A stretch of 64,000 nt of DNA, from assembly GCA_023388055.1 (NCBI GenBank), contig JAEWGW010000012.1:57379-121378 (forward strand), in the 5' to 3' direction. Positions 32,621 through 41,265 of this stretch are shown piece after piece (position 1 is the stretch's first letter; each line of letters starts with the position of its first letter). The notes under the pieces are model-generated. The model worked only from the letters and a program-made list of their open reading frames with translations, searched no databases and was not told the origin of the DNA. Made by a program: the position numbers and the translations under genes. This stretch comes from Bacillota bacterium. GTDB taxonomy: Bacteria > Bacillota > Bacilli > Paenibacillales > NBRC-103111.

Positions 32621-33817
32621 TTACGGCTTGGGATAATAGGTGAACCCGGGGTAGGTGACCACCGGCCACTTTTCCTTCCGCAGCGCATCCAGCACCTCAG
32701 GGCCAACATTGAGGTTGCCCGCCACCAGTTCCTTTGGGGTTAAGGCCATCCACTGGTTCAGGGACACATCCTGGAACCGGTCGCTTTTGAACATCTCCAG
32801 AAACCAGAGGGTTTCATCGCCGGTATTCTGCACGTAATGCCCCTGAGCAAAGGGCACGTAGCCCACATCACCCGCCCGGAAATCAAAGGTTCGGGCTGCT
32901 CCGTTGCCTGCGAATACGGTCATGCGTCCCTGGCCGGTGAGATAATACTGCCATTCGTCATTGTTGGGATGCCAATGGAGTTCGCGCATGGCGCCTGGTT
33001 TGATTTCCACCAGCGCCGCCGCGATGGTTCGGGAAGCCGGGAACACGCTGGAATCCACAATCCGCACGCTGCCCCCGGGCAAGGCGATGGGAGGCTGGGC
33101 CAGCATTTTGTAGGTGAAGCTTTGAGGCACTGTCCCATAAGGGGACTGAACCTGCTGGGAGTCGATGGGACCGGGCACCTGATCCTGGTAAATATAGACC
33201 TGGCCTTCGGGAATCCAGGCAAAGGCCTCCATCGGCACCCCAAAGTTGGCAGACAGCACATCCTTAGGGGTATGGGCGAACCAATCCGAGATGGATAAGG
33301 TGTTCAGATCGGAGAAGTGCCCGTCGTCAAATACCAGCAAAAATTCGCAGCCTTCCTCCAGTCCCTGAATGGAATGGGGGATGCCCGGCGGGAAATACCA
33401 CAGATCACCGGGCCCCACATCGGCAATAAAATTGCTTCCGTTCTGGTCGACGGCGGTGATTCGGGCATGGCCAAGGAGCATATAGGACCATTCCGCCTGC
33501 TGGTGCCAATGGAGCTCCCGGACTCCTCCTGGGGTCAGGCTCATATTCACACCGGCCAGAGTCGTGGCCACCGGCAGCTCCCGGATGGTGATCTCCCTGG
33601 ACCATCCCCCCTGATTCAGCTGCATATGGGTATCGGAAAAGGAAAAACGCAAATTGGGAATCAGCCCCGCATCCGTAGCCGGAGGCACAAGCATATCGGG
33701 ATTCTGGCGGTCGCGCATCACATCCCGCGGCCCACAATCAACATTCCCGTAGCCGCCCTCCCGGATAGGCTGGGGAATATGGTCGGACGGCGGTAAACGG
33801 CTTGTCGTTTTATCCAC
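32621..33817 (-). CDS. Bicupin oxalate decarboxylase-like protein
   Basis: A 398-residue protein of two cupin domains with complete manganese ligand sets: ELHWHQQAEWSY plus IPHSIQG in the N-domain, and ELHWHPNNDEWQYY plus GHYVQN in the C-domain. Length and order match OxdC/OxdD of Bacillus, which turn oxalate into formate and CO2; OxdD is a spore-coat form. The catalytic lid, SENST in OxdC, reads SDLNT here, so the lid glutamate is replaced by aspartate, which may alter activity or shift it toward oxidation. No signal peptide is seen. Single-gene unit. Confidence 0.87.
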   Translation of the reverse strand: MDKTTSRLPPSDHIPQPIREGGYGNVDCGPRDVMRDRQNPDMLVPPATDAGLIPNLRFSFSDTHMQLNQGGWSREITIRELPVATTLAGVNMSLTPGGVRELHWHQQAEWSYMLLGHARITAVDQNGSNFIADVGPGDLWYFPPGIPHSIQGLEEGCEFLLVFDDGHFSDLNTLSISDWFAHTPKDVLSANFGVPMEAFAWIPEGQVYIYQDQVPGPIDSQQVQSPYGTVPQSFTYKMLAQPPIALPGGSVRIVDSSVFPASRTIAAALVEIKPGAMRELHWHPNNDEWQYYLTGQGRMTVFAGNGAARTFDFRAGDVGYVPFAQGHYVQNTGDETLWFLEMFKSDRFQDVSLNQWMALTPKELVAGNLNVGPEVLDALRKEKWPVVTYPGFTYYPKP

Positions 33818-33910
33818 TTTGCCACCTCATTATCGATTCATGTCTGCCGCAATGTATATGCGGGGCCGAAGCGGATTATTCCGGACATTCCGAGCTGCAA
33901 GTTCTGCCCT

Positions 33911-34273
33911 TTAGATGAGGTTCATGTTTTCTTCCAAAAACCCCTTCAGCACCAAGGCATGGTTACACGTTGTATCCTTGGCGGCATAAACAAGCGTTAC
34001 CGGTCCGCTGCGGAGTATCCCGGCCAACCGCTCCAGCCCATCCTTTCTCCCTTCGCTATCCAGCTCCTGCCGGTACAACCGGGTAAATTCCGCGAACTTC
34101 TCCGGCCGGTGGTTGAAGCTTTTCCGCAATTCCGGGGAGGGGGCGATTTCCTTCATCCAGGCATATAATGCCGCCGCTTCCCGCGTCACGCCCCGGGGCC
34201 ACAGCCTGTCCACCAATATCCGTTTGCCGTCCTCTTCGGACGGCTTCTCATAAATCCTTTTGATCTGAAGCAT
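33911..34273 (-). CDS. DUF488 (YeaO-like) family protein
   Basis: A 120-residue soluble protein with the family marks IKRIYEKPSEEDGKRILVDRLWPRGVTRE, WMKEIAPSPELRKSFNH and VTLVYAAKDTTCNHA. ATG 34273 is chosen since the family starts at this point; the upstream frame extends to 34327 without support. Its biochemical role is unknown. It diverges from the acetolactate synthase gene, with only 111 bp for both promoters. Confidence 0.88.
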   Translation of the reverse strand: MLQIKRIYEKPSEEDGKRILVDRLWPRGVTREAAALYAWMKEIAPSPELRKSFNHRPEKFAEFTRLYRQELDSEGRKDGLERLAGILRSGPVTLVYAAKDTTCNHALVLKGFLEENMNLI

Positions 34274-34384
34274 GGTCCGACCATTCCCATCCGGTTTATT
34301 TGCAATCTCGCATTTCTGTGATGCCAATCACAAGTTCAGCCATTTTTTTGCGCTACTGTTACTGAAAATAGGAGGTGCGTTTTT

Positions 34385-36064
34385 TTGACAGGGGCGGAAT
34401 TGCTGATTGAACTATTGCTCGAACAGGGGGCAACCACGGTATTCGGTTACCCGGGAGGCGCTGTGCTCCCCATTTACGATGCGCTGTACGATAGCCCATC
34501 CCTCCGGCATATCCTGGTCCGCCATGAACAGGCTGCGGTACATGCAGCCGACGGTTATGCGCGGGTAACCGGCAAATCGGGTATCGCCCTGGTCACCAGC
34601 GGTCCTGGGGCCACCAACGCCATAACCGGTATTGCCACAGCGTATATGGACTCTGTGCCGCTTATCGTGCTGACGGGGCAGGTTTCCACCCATTTGATAG
34701 GATTGGACAGCTTTCAGGAAGTGGACATCTACGGGATGACGATGCCCATTACCAAGCATAATTTTATGGTTATGGATGCCGCCGAGCTGCCGAGAATCAT
34801 CAAAAGCGCCTTCTATCTGGCCACCACGGGCCGCCCCGGACCGGTGCTCATCGATTTGCCCAAGAACATCATGCAGGGCCCCGCCGCCAACGATCACGAA
34901 CCGGTGGACCTCTCCGCCGTTCCCCAATTGAAGGGCTACAAGCCTGATGCAGTCATTCCTGAGGAAACCCTCCGGCATGTGTTCGAGAAACTTGCCCAGG
35001 CAAAGCGGCCTGTTATGCTCACCGGAGGCGGATGTATGTCCGAAGCGGCCTCCGGCCAGCTCCTCACACTAGCCGGACAAGCCAACATTCCGGTAGCCTC
35101 CACTTTCATGGGGCTGGGAGCCTTTCCCACCGGGCATCCGCTGCACTTGGGCATGGTAGGGATGCATGGCACCGTAGCAGCCAACAATGCCGTCCAGCAA
35201 GCGGATGTGCTGCTTTGCCTGGGTGTGCGCTTCAGCGACCGGGTGTCCGGCAATCCCAAGGCGTTTTCCCCCCACTCGTACAAAATCCAGGTGGATCTCG
35301 ACGAATCGGAGTTGAACAAGAATGTCCCCGTGAATGTGGCCGTTCACGGCTCTGTCCAGGACGTGTTCTCCCATCTGCTGGCTGGCGGGTTAACCGGTTC
35401 CTGGGAGGAGTGGAACAGGCAGGTGCAGTCCTTTTCCCGGCGGATTCCTGCCCTGTCCACCAAGGAAGAAGGGCTGCTGCAGCCACAGGAGGTCATCCGG
35501 ATGATTCATGCCCAATCCTCCGGTGAAGCGGTGGTGGCAACTGATGTGGGGCAGCATCAGATCTGGACGGCCCATCATTATCCGTTCACCCGGCCCCGTT
35601 CCTTCCTGTCCTCCGGCGGCCTGGGCACCATGGGCTTCGGCTTGCCGGCAGCCATCGGCGCAGCCGCAGCCGGAACCGGGCGGCCCGTGGTTTGCATCAG
35701 CGGCGACGGCAGCATCCAGATGAATATTCAGGAGCTGATGACCGCAGTCGATTATGATTTGGATTTAAAAATTGTGATCCTGAAAAACGGCTACCTGGGT
35801 ATGGTCAGACAATGGCAGCAGCTTTTTCACGATAAACGCTACTCCTCCGTCAAAATCTCTTCCCCCGACTTCGCGGCGCTGGCCCGTACCTTCGGCGCCC
35901 GCGGCTATTATGCCCGCACCCGCTCCGAGGCGGAGGCCATTATCCGTGAAGCATGGGCCCAGCCGGGAGTGGCCGTACTGGAATTTGATGTGACCGAGGA
36001 AATGAATGTGTATCCCATGATTCCCCCGGGCGGGGATGCCAGCCAGACCATCGAGCATGAATAA
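34385..36064 (+). CDS. Acetolactate synthase-like large subunit (stand-alone)
   Basis: A 559-residue thiamine-diphosphate enzyme: the N-domain has GYPGGAVLPIYDALY, catalytic Glu in RHEQAAVHAADGYARVTG and TSGPGATNAI; the C-domain has GDGSIQMNIQELMTAVDYDLDLKIVILKNGYLGMVRQWQQLF (GDG...N ThDP/Mg motif). These are IlvB features, including the VRQW region. It uses a TTG start at 34385 behind AGGAGGTG. No ilvN or ilvC follows; the next gene is a flavin reductase. It could serve branched-chain synthesis, acetoin formation or a special 2-keto acid carboligation. Confidence 0.88.
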   Translation: MTGAELLIELLLEQGATTVFGYPGGAVLPIYDALYDSPSLRHILVRHEQAAVHAADGYARVTGKSGIALVTSGPGATNAITGIATAYMDSVPLIVLTGQVSTHLIGLDSFQEVDIYGMTMPITKHNFMVMDAAELPRIIKSAFYLATTGRPGPVLIDLPKNIMQGPAANDHEPVDLSAVPQLKGYKPDAVIPEETLRHVFEKLAQAKRPVMLTGGGCMSEAASGQLLTLAGQANIPVASTFMGLGAFPTGHPLHLGMVGMHGTVAANNAVQQADVLLCLGVRFSDRVSGNPKAFSPHSYKIQVDLDESELNKNVPVNVAVHGSVQDVFSHLLAGGLTGSWEEWNRQVQSFSRRIPALSTKEEGLLQPQEVIRMIHAQSSGEAVVATDVGQHQIWTAHHYPFTRPRSFLSSGGLGTMGFGLPAAIGAAAAGTGRPVVCISGDGSIQMNIQELMTAVDYDLDLKIVILKNGYLGMVRQWQQLFHDKRYSSVKISSPDFAALARTFGARGYYARTRSEAEAIIREAWAQPGVAVLEFDVTEEMNVYPMIPPGGDASQTIEHE

Positions 36065-36086
36065 CAGAATGGAAGGAGAATCCCCT

Positions 36087-36623
36087 ATGGAAAAGATAAG
36101 TGTGAATCTGGAAAAGCTGTATTACGGATTTCCTGTGGTGTTGATCAGCTTTTATGATCAGAACGGAGTGCCTAATGTGACCACCGTCTCCTCCACCTAT
36201 ACCCTGAAGAACATGATGATGGTGGGTCTTAGCAGCAAGGGCTTCGCCGCCCAGCAGATTAAAGAAGTGAAGGACTTCGTGATTAACCTGCCCATGCGCA
36301 CCATGGAACAGGAAATCGGCATCTGCGGCTCTCACAGCGGACGCGTCGCCAACAAATTCGATCTGGCCATGCTCACTCCGGTCAAATCCTCTATTGTGAA
36401 TGCCCCCATCATTGGGGAATGTCCCATTGCCATCGAATGTACCCTGAAGGATGTAATCGAAAGCGATCATTTCGGCGGATTAACCAATCTCATGGCCGAA
36501 ATTAAAGGACGCAGTGCAGATGAGGGTTATCTGTCGGCGGAGGGCGGACTGGAGCTCTCCAGGCTGGATCCTATCCATTATTATGGGGACGGCAAAACAA
36601 AGGGCTTTAAATTCACCTTGTAA
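36087..36623 (+). CDS. Flavin reductase-like FMN-binding protein
   Basis: A 178-residue split-barrel flavin-binding protein (flavin_reduct family), with FPVVLISFYDQNGVPNVTTVSSTYTLKNMMMVGLS and VINLPMRTMEQEIGICGSHSGR. ATG 36087 is chosen by GGAAGGAG 8 bp ahead; it is 22 bp after the acetolactate synthase gene and so probably in the same operon. Such proteins use FMN with NAD(P)H or serve as flavoredoxins. The link with a ThDP enzyme suggests a two-step conversion, but no known pathway is matched. Confidence 0.82.
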   Translation: MEKISVNLEKLYYGFPVVLISFYDQNGVPNVTTVSSTYTLKNMMMVGLSSKGFAAQQIKEVKDFVINLPMRTMEQEIGICGSHSGRVANKFDLAMLTPVKSSIVNAPIIGECPIAIECTLKDVIESDHFGGLTNLMAEIKGRSADEGYLSAEGGLELSRLDPIHYYGDGKTKGFKFTL

Positions 36624-36664
36624 TCCCGCCCCTTACGAACCTCGTTTATCTGGTGGCCAGTTCT

Positions 36665-36703
36665 GCCGTCGGGCAATCCCGCTTGTTCCGATTGCCTGAC
36701 GGC
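36665..36703. terminator. Hairpin between convergent flavin reductase and CGCGG genes
   Basis: GCCGTCGGGCAATC/GATTGCCTGACGGC, a 14-bp stem with one mismatch; no clear T-run, so its terminator role is likely but not certain. Confidence 0.6.
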
Positions 36704-36730
36704 AAGCTGCCTTCACCAACCTCCCTGGGG

Positions 36731-37024
36731 TTAGCGGTACACCCGGGTGATATACCCGCCGCAGCCGCATTCCCCCACATATAGCACCTTCTCCACGGGC
36801 AGCTCCTTCTCCGCCAACAGCCCTTCCAGCCGGGAAATGAACCACTCCGCAGGGCTTCCCATGTCACCCGGTGTAATAATGTTTACATAGTGCTCCTGCC
36901 TGGTCTGGGTCACCGCCTCCAGGGAGGACTCCAGCATCTCCGCCTCTTCCCCAGGACCATATTCCTCCTCCAGATTTAAGGACCAGTCCCCCTTATGCAT
37001 GGTATTCAACGGAATCTCTTTCAT
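36731..37024 (-). CDS. CGCGG-tailed small protein, putative rSAM-modified RiPP
   Basis: A 97-residue protein from ATG 37024 (GGAGG 8 bp ahead, better than 37039). The N-part reads GDWSLNLEEEYGPG, the centre HYVNIITPGDMGSPAEWFISRLEGLL, and it ends YVGECGCGGYITRVYR. The CGCGG near the C-terminus with following Y-x-T-R-V matches the small-protein family annotated as CGCGG family putative rSAM-modified RiPP. No radical SAM maturase is adjacent; moaA 14 kb away is a canonical MoaA. The protein may be modified by a distant enzyme, or may have another role. Confidence 0.68.
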   Translation of the reverse strand: MKEIPLNTMHKGDWSLNLEEEYGPGEEAEMLESSLEAVTQTRQEHYVNIITPGDMGSPAEWFISRLEGLLAEKELPVEKVLYVGECGCGGYITRVYR

Positions 37025-37064
37025 GTCCCATTCCTCCATTCACTCCGGTAAATTGGATGAATAC

Positions 37065-37218
37065 ATATTCGGCAAGATACACTCCCTCCCGGAAAAGGCT
37101 GTCTTGGAAGCTTCAAACACGTTTTGTCCGCTTTTTTTGATTCGATTTTAAGGTAAAAAGCGGCCAAAAAACTCGCCCTCAAGCCACCCTTTTCCTCCCG
37201 GTCCTTTCTGCCGAATAT
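37065..37218. repeat. Family 2 MITE-like repeat, copy 1 (154 bp)
   Basis: Ends ATATTCGGCA and TGCCGAATAT form a perfect 10-bp inverted repeat. The interior includes GCTTCAAACACGTTTTGTCC and CCAAAAAACTCGCCCTCAA, both repeated in the copy at 38825. No coding capacity. It fills most of the 377-bp gap 37025-37401, which also holds a terminator and a family 1 palindrome. Confidence 0.7.
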
Positions 37219-37332
37219 TTATCTTGTAGCACTTTTCGGATAGCCTCTTGGTGCAGACCATAATAACATATCTGCAGATAACGTTTGTGATCCGGCTCAC
37301 GCTAGCAGTGCGGAAGCTCCCGGTTAAACCAT

Positions 37333-37363
37333 AAAAAAACCGCCAGGCGGTGGCCATGGCGGT
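37333..37363 (-). terminator. Terminator of the GntR gene
   Basis: ACCGCC/GGCGGT-based stem; T7 follows on the minus strand. Confidence 0.75.
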
Positions 37364-37373
37364 CTGTTCCCGA

Positions 37374-37395
37374 GGTCGGGTTTGCAAACCCGACC
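37374..37395. repeat. 22-bp perfect palindrome of family 1 type at the GntR stop codon
   Basis: GGTCGGG-TTTGCAAA-CCCGACC, same TTTGCAAA core as the palindromes at 21626 and 28486; it ends 6 bp from the GntR stop codon. Confidence 0.55.
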
Positions 37396-37401
37396 CATCA
37401 T

Positions 37402-38061
37402 TCAGAAAAATTGCGGATATTGCTTGGCCATCCCCAGCACCTGCTCCAGCAGACTGTTGGAATGCTCCGCCACAATGCTTCTCATAGCGCCCGCGTCCCG
37501 CTTCCGGATGGCAGCCACCATACGCATATGACAGTCCATGTGGGACTGCTCGGCCCCGTACATTTTGCCGTACAGCAGCCGGACCCGGTTATAATGGGAG
37601 GTTACCTCTTCAATGGTGAACCAGGACAATTCCTGTCCCGCCGTCTCGAAGATAAGCTGGTGAAACCGGTTGTCCTTGCAGAAGAATTCAAAGAAGTTCT
37701 TCTTGTCGGTAAACTTCTTCTGCTTGCTGATCAGCTCCTGCATGGTATCCGCCACAAGCTCGCTGCATTTGAGAATGAACTCATCCACAACAGCCGTTTC
37801 AAGGGACGTCCGGATAAACCATTCCTCCCGGACCCGCTGGAGGTCAATCTTGGAGACCACAGTTTTGCGTTTGGGATAGATCTCCACCAAACCCGACTGC
37901 TGAAGGCGGACAACGGCCTCACGTACGGGTGTCCGGCTGACCCCGTAGCGTTCGGAGAGCTTCGGCACACTGACATCCGTACCCGGCTCCAGCGTCATAT
38001 TCATGATATCTTCCCGGATCTGGTTGTATGTGACATCATTCAACGAATTCGTGTTATTCAT
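37402..38061 (-). CDS. GntR-family (FadR/FCD type) transcription regulator
   Basis: A 219-residue protein with an N-terminal winged helix (YNQIREDIMNMTLEPGTDVSVPKLSERYGVSRTPVREAVVRLQQSGLVEIYPKRKTVVSKID) and a C-terminal FCD ligand domain with the metal-binding pattern D/N-x3-H (DNRFHQLIF), H-x-R (HMRMV) and EH near the end. The start overlaps the upstream peptidase-like gene by 8 bp. It probably controls the transporter-hydantoinase operon in the same direction; two palindromic sites occur ahead of the transporter (42640-42686). Confidence 0.9.
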   Translation of the reverse strand: MNNTNSLNDVTYNQIREDIMNMTLEPGTDVSVPKLSERYGVSRTPVREAVVRLQQSGLVEIYPKRKTVVSKIDLQRVREEWFIRTSLETAVVDEFILKCSELVADTMQELISKQKKFTDKKNFFEFFCKDNRFHQLIFETAGQELSWFTIEEVTSHYNRVRLLYGKMYGAEQSHMDCHMRMVAAIRKRDAGAMRSIVAEHSNSLLEQVLGMAKQYPQFF

Positions 38062-38764
38062 AATCCACGGCTTCCCTACACCTTCCTGAGCTCACTTCCA
38101 GAACGTCACGAAATATTTTGTGGGCACTAGCAGCATCATAGCCATAATACAGAAGAACATCCAGCACAAAAGGAGAATATTCAAGTCCGTTCAGTTCTTG
38201 TGTAAATGCCATTGCTCCAATTTCGCTCAGGGTACGTATTGTAGAGACATTTTTCCATCCCAGAAAATTCCATAAACATATTTTTTCTGTACGGGTATAA
38301 ATTTCCTGCTCGAATTGTTCTTCTACAAAATGAAACAATTCATGCCCCAAGATAGTATTTATTATACCCTTTTGTGTAAAAAGTTCAACTATCCCAGGGT
38401 CTTCCGCAGCCGTCAGACGAACCGCCTGATCAACAGGCTCCTGCAGGATGATGATTTGATCCGGAGGGGCAAAAGAAGCGAACAAAACCCGTTTCCCCAC
38501 CATGGATACATCCCGGAACTCCACCTTCAGCTCCAGCTTCTCGGCGATTTCAGCCGCATCCGCAGTGCCATGCTGGTGAATGATCCGCCTGGCATATTCC
38601 TTGCCGCATGCGGTTGCCTTGGCTATCATCGCGTTTTGCTGGTCCGGTAGAATGCGTTTTTTGAGAAGCTCTCTGGAAAATGCATACCGTCCCCAGGTTT
38701 CATCATCCACCTGCAGTAATTGATGAATCATGTCTCTTAGCGTGATTTGCCCCTGCTCCTGCAT
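38054..38764 (-). CDS. HExxH (ImmA/IrrE-like) zinc peptidase-like protein
   Basis: A 236-residue soluble protein. The helix ILGHELFHFVEEQFE carries an H-E-x-x-H zinc-peptidase motif. The preceding region (IAEKLELKVEFRDVSMVGKRVLFASFAPPDQIIILQEP) resembles the beta-sheet part of ImmA/IrrE metallopeptidases. Those enzymes often cut or inactivate a paired repressor. Here the next gene, overlapping by 8 bp, is a GntR regulator, and the hydantoinase/transporter genes are upstream, which suggests a role in regulation or in enzyme maturation rather than phage immunity. Confidence 0.65.
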   Translation of the reverse strand: MQEQGQITLRDMIHQLLQVDDETWGRYAFSRELLKKRILPDQQNAMIAKATACGKEYARRIIHQHGTADAAEIAEKLELKVEFRDVSMVGKRVLFASFAPPDQIIILQEPVDQAVRLTAAEDPGIVELFTQKGIINTILGHELFHFVEEQFEQEIYTRTEKICLWNFLGWKNVSTIRTLSEIGAMAFTQELNGLEYSPFVLDVLLYYGYDAASAHKIFRDVLEVSSGRCREAVDYE

Positions 38765-38824
38765 CGCTTCATTCCTTTCTCATAAAAACCCGAGATTAGA
38801 AGATTGCCAAGCTGTTGGGTAAGC

Positions 38825-39022
38825 AAATATTCTGCGATAGGAACGGGAGGAAAAGGGTTGAGAGTTTTCCGTAAGGAAAACTGGCTTCGGAAGCATGCGC
38901 TTTGAGGGCGAGTTTTTTGGCGGCTTTGAAACCTTAAAATTCTAATTCAATCAAGCCGCCAAAACGTGTTTGAGCATCCAAGACATCCCTTTCCCGGAAG
39001 TGAGTGTCGCATGCGAATATTT
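38825..39022. repeat. Family 2 MITE-like repeat, copy 2 (inverted relative to copy 1)
   Basis: Bounded by AAATATTCTGCG and CGCATGCGAATATTT. Internal blocks CACGTTTTGGCGGCTT, TTTTAAGGTTTCAAAG and AAAAAACTCGCCCTCAA match copy 1 in reverse orientation. It is about 40 bp longer, because of an extra small hairpin (GAGTTTTCCGTAAGGAAAACT). Lies between the hydantoinase and peptidase-like genes. Confidence 0.68.
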
Positions 39023-39050
39023 GCTTGCCACTTTTACACCAGACAATCCT

Positions 39051-41183
39051 CTAGCTCTGCTTCATATTGGCCGCCACCACAATAATCTGCGTATCCGGCT
39101 CGAAGGTAGATACTTCAATGTCCATCAGCAGCTCCAGCTGCTCAAAATCGGAGGCCGAGAAGTCCATAATCCGCGCGCCCAAACACAGATAGAAGTCAGG
39201 CCGGGCAATCAGCTCGGTTTGGTACACCGCCATACTTTCCCACAGCTTCTTCACGGCATCGAGGTAATCGCCTGCCGTGGTTTTGATGGCCATCCCCCGG
39301 CCTCGCTGCACCTTGATAAAACCCTTGGTATCGAGAATCCGGATGGCTCCCGCATCCCCCGTTTTGCTATTTTGCTCCCCGTAGATGGACACGTATTTGG
39401 TTTTCTCCAAAAGCCGGGTCTGCTCTACGGAAGTCCGCATATCGCTGGCCGCCAGCTGCCGGAGCTCCTCATCCGTACATTCCTTCAGCAGCTCGTTGGT
39501 TTTCACCTCGGTAGAGCCGGTGGCGATGGCAGTCACCTTGGAGGTCTGCGGGTCAATATCAATGTGAATTTCGATGCTCTCCGGCGTAGCCCCGCTTTGA
39601 ATTGCCTTATTCATGGCCTCCACCTTCAGCGCCCCAATCATCTCCTTGGTCGGCGAGGGAATGATCCGTTCTACTACATCCCGCACCATGGACAATGCTA
39701 CACCGATGGATGAAATAACTTCTGCATTTTCAGGAATACTATACTTTAACCCCATTTTTTCGGCAAAATATATAATCAGGGAAGCTGCTCCGCCGCCAAC
39801 GCCAACCAGGGAAATCTGATCCTTCTCCAGCTTGTACTTCTCAGCCAAAGACAGAATAACCGGCTCAATCTTGGCGTATGCCTTCTCCATAATTTGCTTT
39901 GCAATGTCCTCAGCCGTGGTTCCACAATAATCGGCCAGGGCCTGTATGGCTTTCCGGGCCTCCTCCACATTGCCGTAGGAGAAATGCTCCTTCTTGACCA
40001 GTCCCAGCACATTGGCCGCACAGGAGTTGGTGATCGTTACCCGGTCGCCGTTTTCCATACGGATGGCCACATAATCGGCGGGATCACCCGGCTTGGGAGA
40101 GAAAAACTCCACCTGGGGCCCTTTAATCCGCCCCGGTTCGGTAAATACGGAATAATCCAACCCTGCGATATGCGCAGAACGCGGTCCCACATCTACAATG
40201 CCGCTTTTATTGGCACGGACCATAGAGCCTCCGGCCACACCCAGCACCCGCACATCCAGCGAATTCACATAGGTGGGATGACCGCCCACGATGGAATAGT
40301 CGATAGCCGGCCGGCCGTTTTTAATAACCCCGATATTGGTTGTGGTGCCGCCCACTTCGAAATATACGCCGTTGGAGGCTCTCAGATACATCAAGGAGCC
40401 CATAACGGATGCTGCGGGTCCGGACAGCATGGTAAGCACGGGACGTTTTTTCATCTCACTGATTTCCATAACGCCGCCGTCGCCTCTCATAATCATCAGC
40501 GGGACATGGACACCGGCTTCCCGGACAGACCGCTCTGTGGAATTGGCCGTATCCAGCATCTTCGGCAGAATACTGGCATTGATCGCAGCCGTTCTGGTCC
40601 GGCGGGTCAGCCCGTACAGCTTCGTAATATCCGAGGCCATGGTAGTCGGAATGCCCTTTTTCTCCGCTTTTTCGTAGACAATTGCCTCCGGCTTGCCGTT
40701 ATCCACACCAAAGGCCATGGAAGGAACAATGACCTGGGCTCCCTGCTTCACAAGATCATTAATCACATCCAGCACGGAGGCGTCCGTCATCTTCTTAATA
40801 TTGATAAAGCTGTTGAAAATCTTGATTTCCTTGCCATTGCCCAAATCTATATTTTGCAGCTTCGTTTGTCTTTTGGCAAAAAAGCCTTCCAGCCCGCCCT
40901 TGCTCATACCGATAATTCCAACCTGGGCAATATCCCCTTCAATTAAAGCGTTGGTGGCCTGCGTGGTGCTATGGGCAACAAAAACCACATCTTTGGCTTG
41001 AATGTTATTTTCCTTGAGACAATTTTGAAAGCATTTGACGACCCCTGCAGCCACACCCTTGGGATCATCATGCGTGGTTTTGACCGACGATTTGCCGATA
41101 ATCTCCTGTGTTTCATTGTCGATGGCTACTGCTTTTGTATGTGTTCCTCCTACATCTATCCCCACTCTAACCGATTTACTCAT
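39051..41183 (-). CDS. Hydantoinase/oxoprolinase-family enzyme
   Basis: A 710-residue protein with the HyuA plan: an N-terminal actin-like ATPase motif VGIDVGGTHTKAVAID, then FEVGGTTTNIGVI (phosphate-binding), and a C-terminal GVGGGAASLIIYFAE region. HyuA members open cyclic imides, 5-oxoproline or acetone-like substrates with ATP. No HyuB partner is present, which is uncommon. It lies 82 bp downstream of an anion-type transporter, presumably importing its substrate, and is followed by a peptidase-like gene and GntR regulator. Confidence 0.87.
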   Translation of the reverse strand: MSKSVRVGIDVGGTHTKAVAIDNETQEIIGKSSVKTTHDDPKGVAAGVVKCFQNCLKENNIQAKDVVFVAHSTTQATNALIEGDIAQVGIIGMSKGGLEGFFAKRQTKLQNIDLGNGKEIKIFNSFINIKKMTDASVLDVINDLVKQGAQVIVPSMAFGVDNGKPEAIVYEKAEKKGIPTTMASDITKLYGLTRRTRTAAINASILPKMLDTANSTERSVREAGVHVPLMIMRGDGGVMEISEMKKRPVLTMLSGPAASVMGSLMYLRASNGVYFEVGGTTTNIGVIKNGRPAIDYSIVGGHPTYVNSLDVRVLGVAGGSMVRANKSGIVDVGPRSAHIAGLDYSVFTEPGRIKGPQVEFFSPKPGDPADYVAIRMENGDRVTITNSCAANVLGLVKKEHFSYGNVEEARKAIQALADYCGTTAEDIAKQIMEKAYAKIEPVILSLAEKYKLEKDQISLVGVGGGAASLIIYFAEKMGLKYSIPENAEVISSIGVALSMVRDVVERIIPSPTKEMIGALKVEAMNKAIQSGATPESIEIHIDIDPQTSKVTAIATGSTEVKTNELLKECTDEELRQLAASDMRTSVEQTRLLEKTKYVSIYGEQNSKTGDAGAIRILDTKGFIKVQRGRGMAIKTTAGDYLDAVKKLWESMAVYQTELIARPDFYLCLGARIMDFSASDFEQLELLMDIEVSTFEPDTQIIVVAANMKQS

Positions 41184-41265
41184 GGTCGTCCTCCGATTCT
41201 TTTGTAATGGTGGAATGACCGGCTTCTACACAAGTGCAAAAAGCCGGTCAGGTATGGGTGTAAGC

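Noticed and set aside
34328..34384. T-box or leader peptide before the acetolactate synthase gene
   Set aside because: Only 57 bp separate it from the divergent frame region and no T-box sequence or terminator hairpin is present.
38054..38764. Phage-type ImmA/repressor pair
   Set aside because: The neighbour is a FadR-type GntR regulator and not an XRE repressor, and no phage genes are nearby.
39894..40946. 350-residue plus-strand frame
   Set aside because: Opposite the hydantoinase gene, His/Gly-rich composition typical of an antisense frame.
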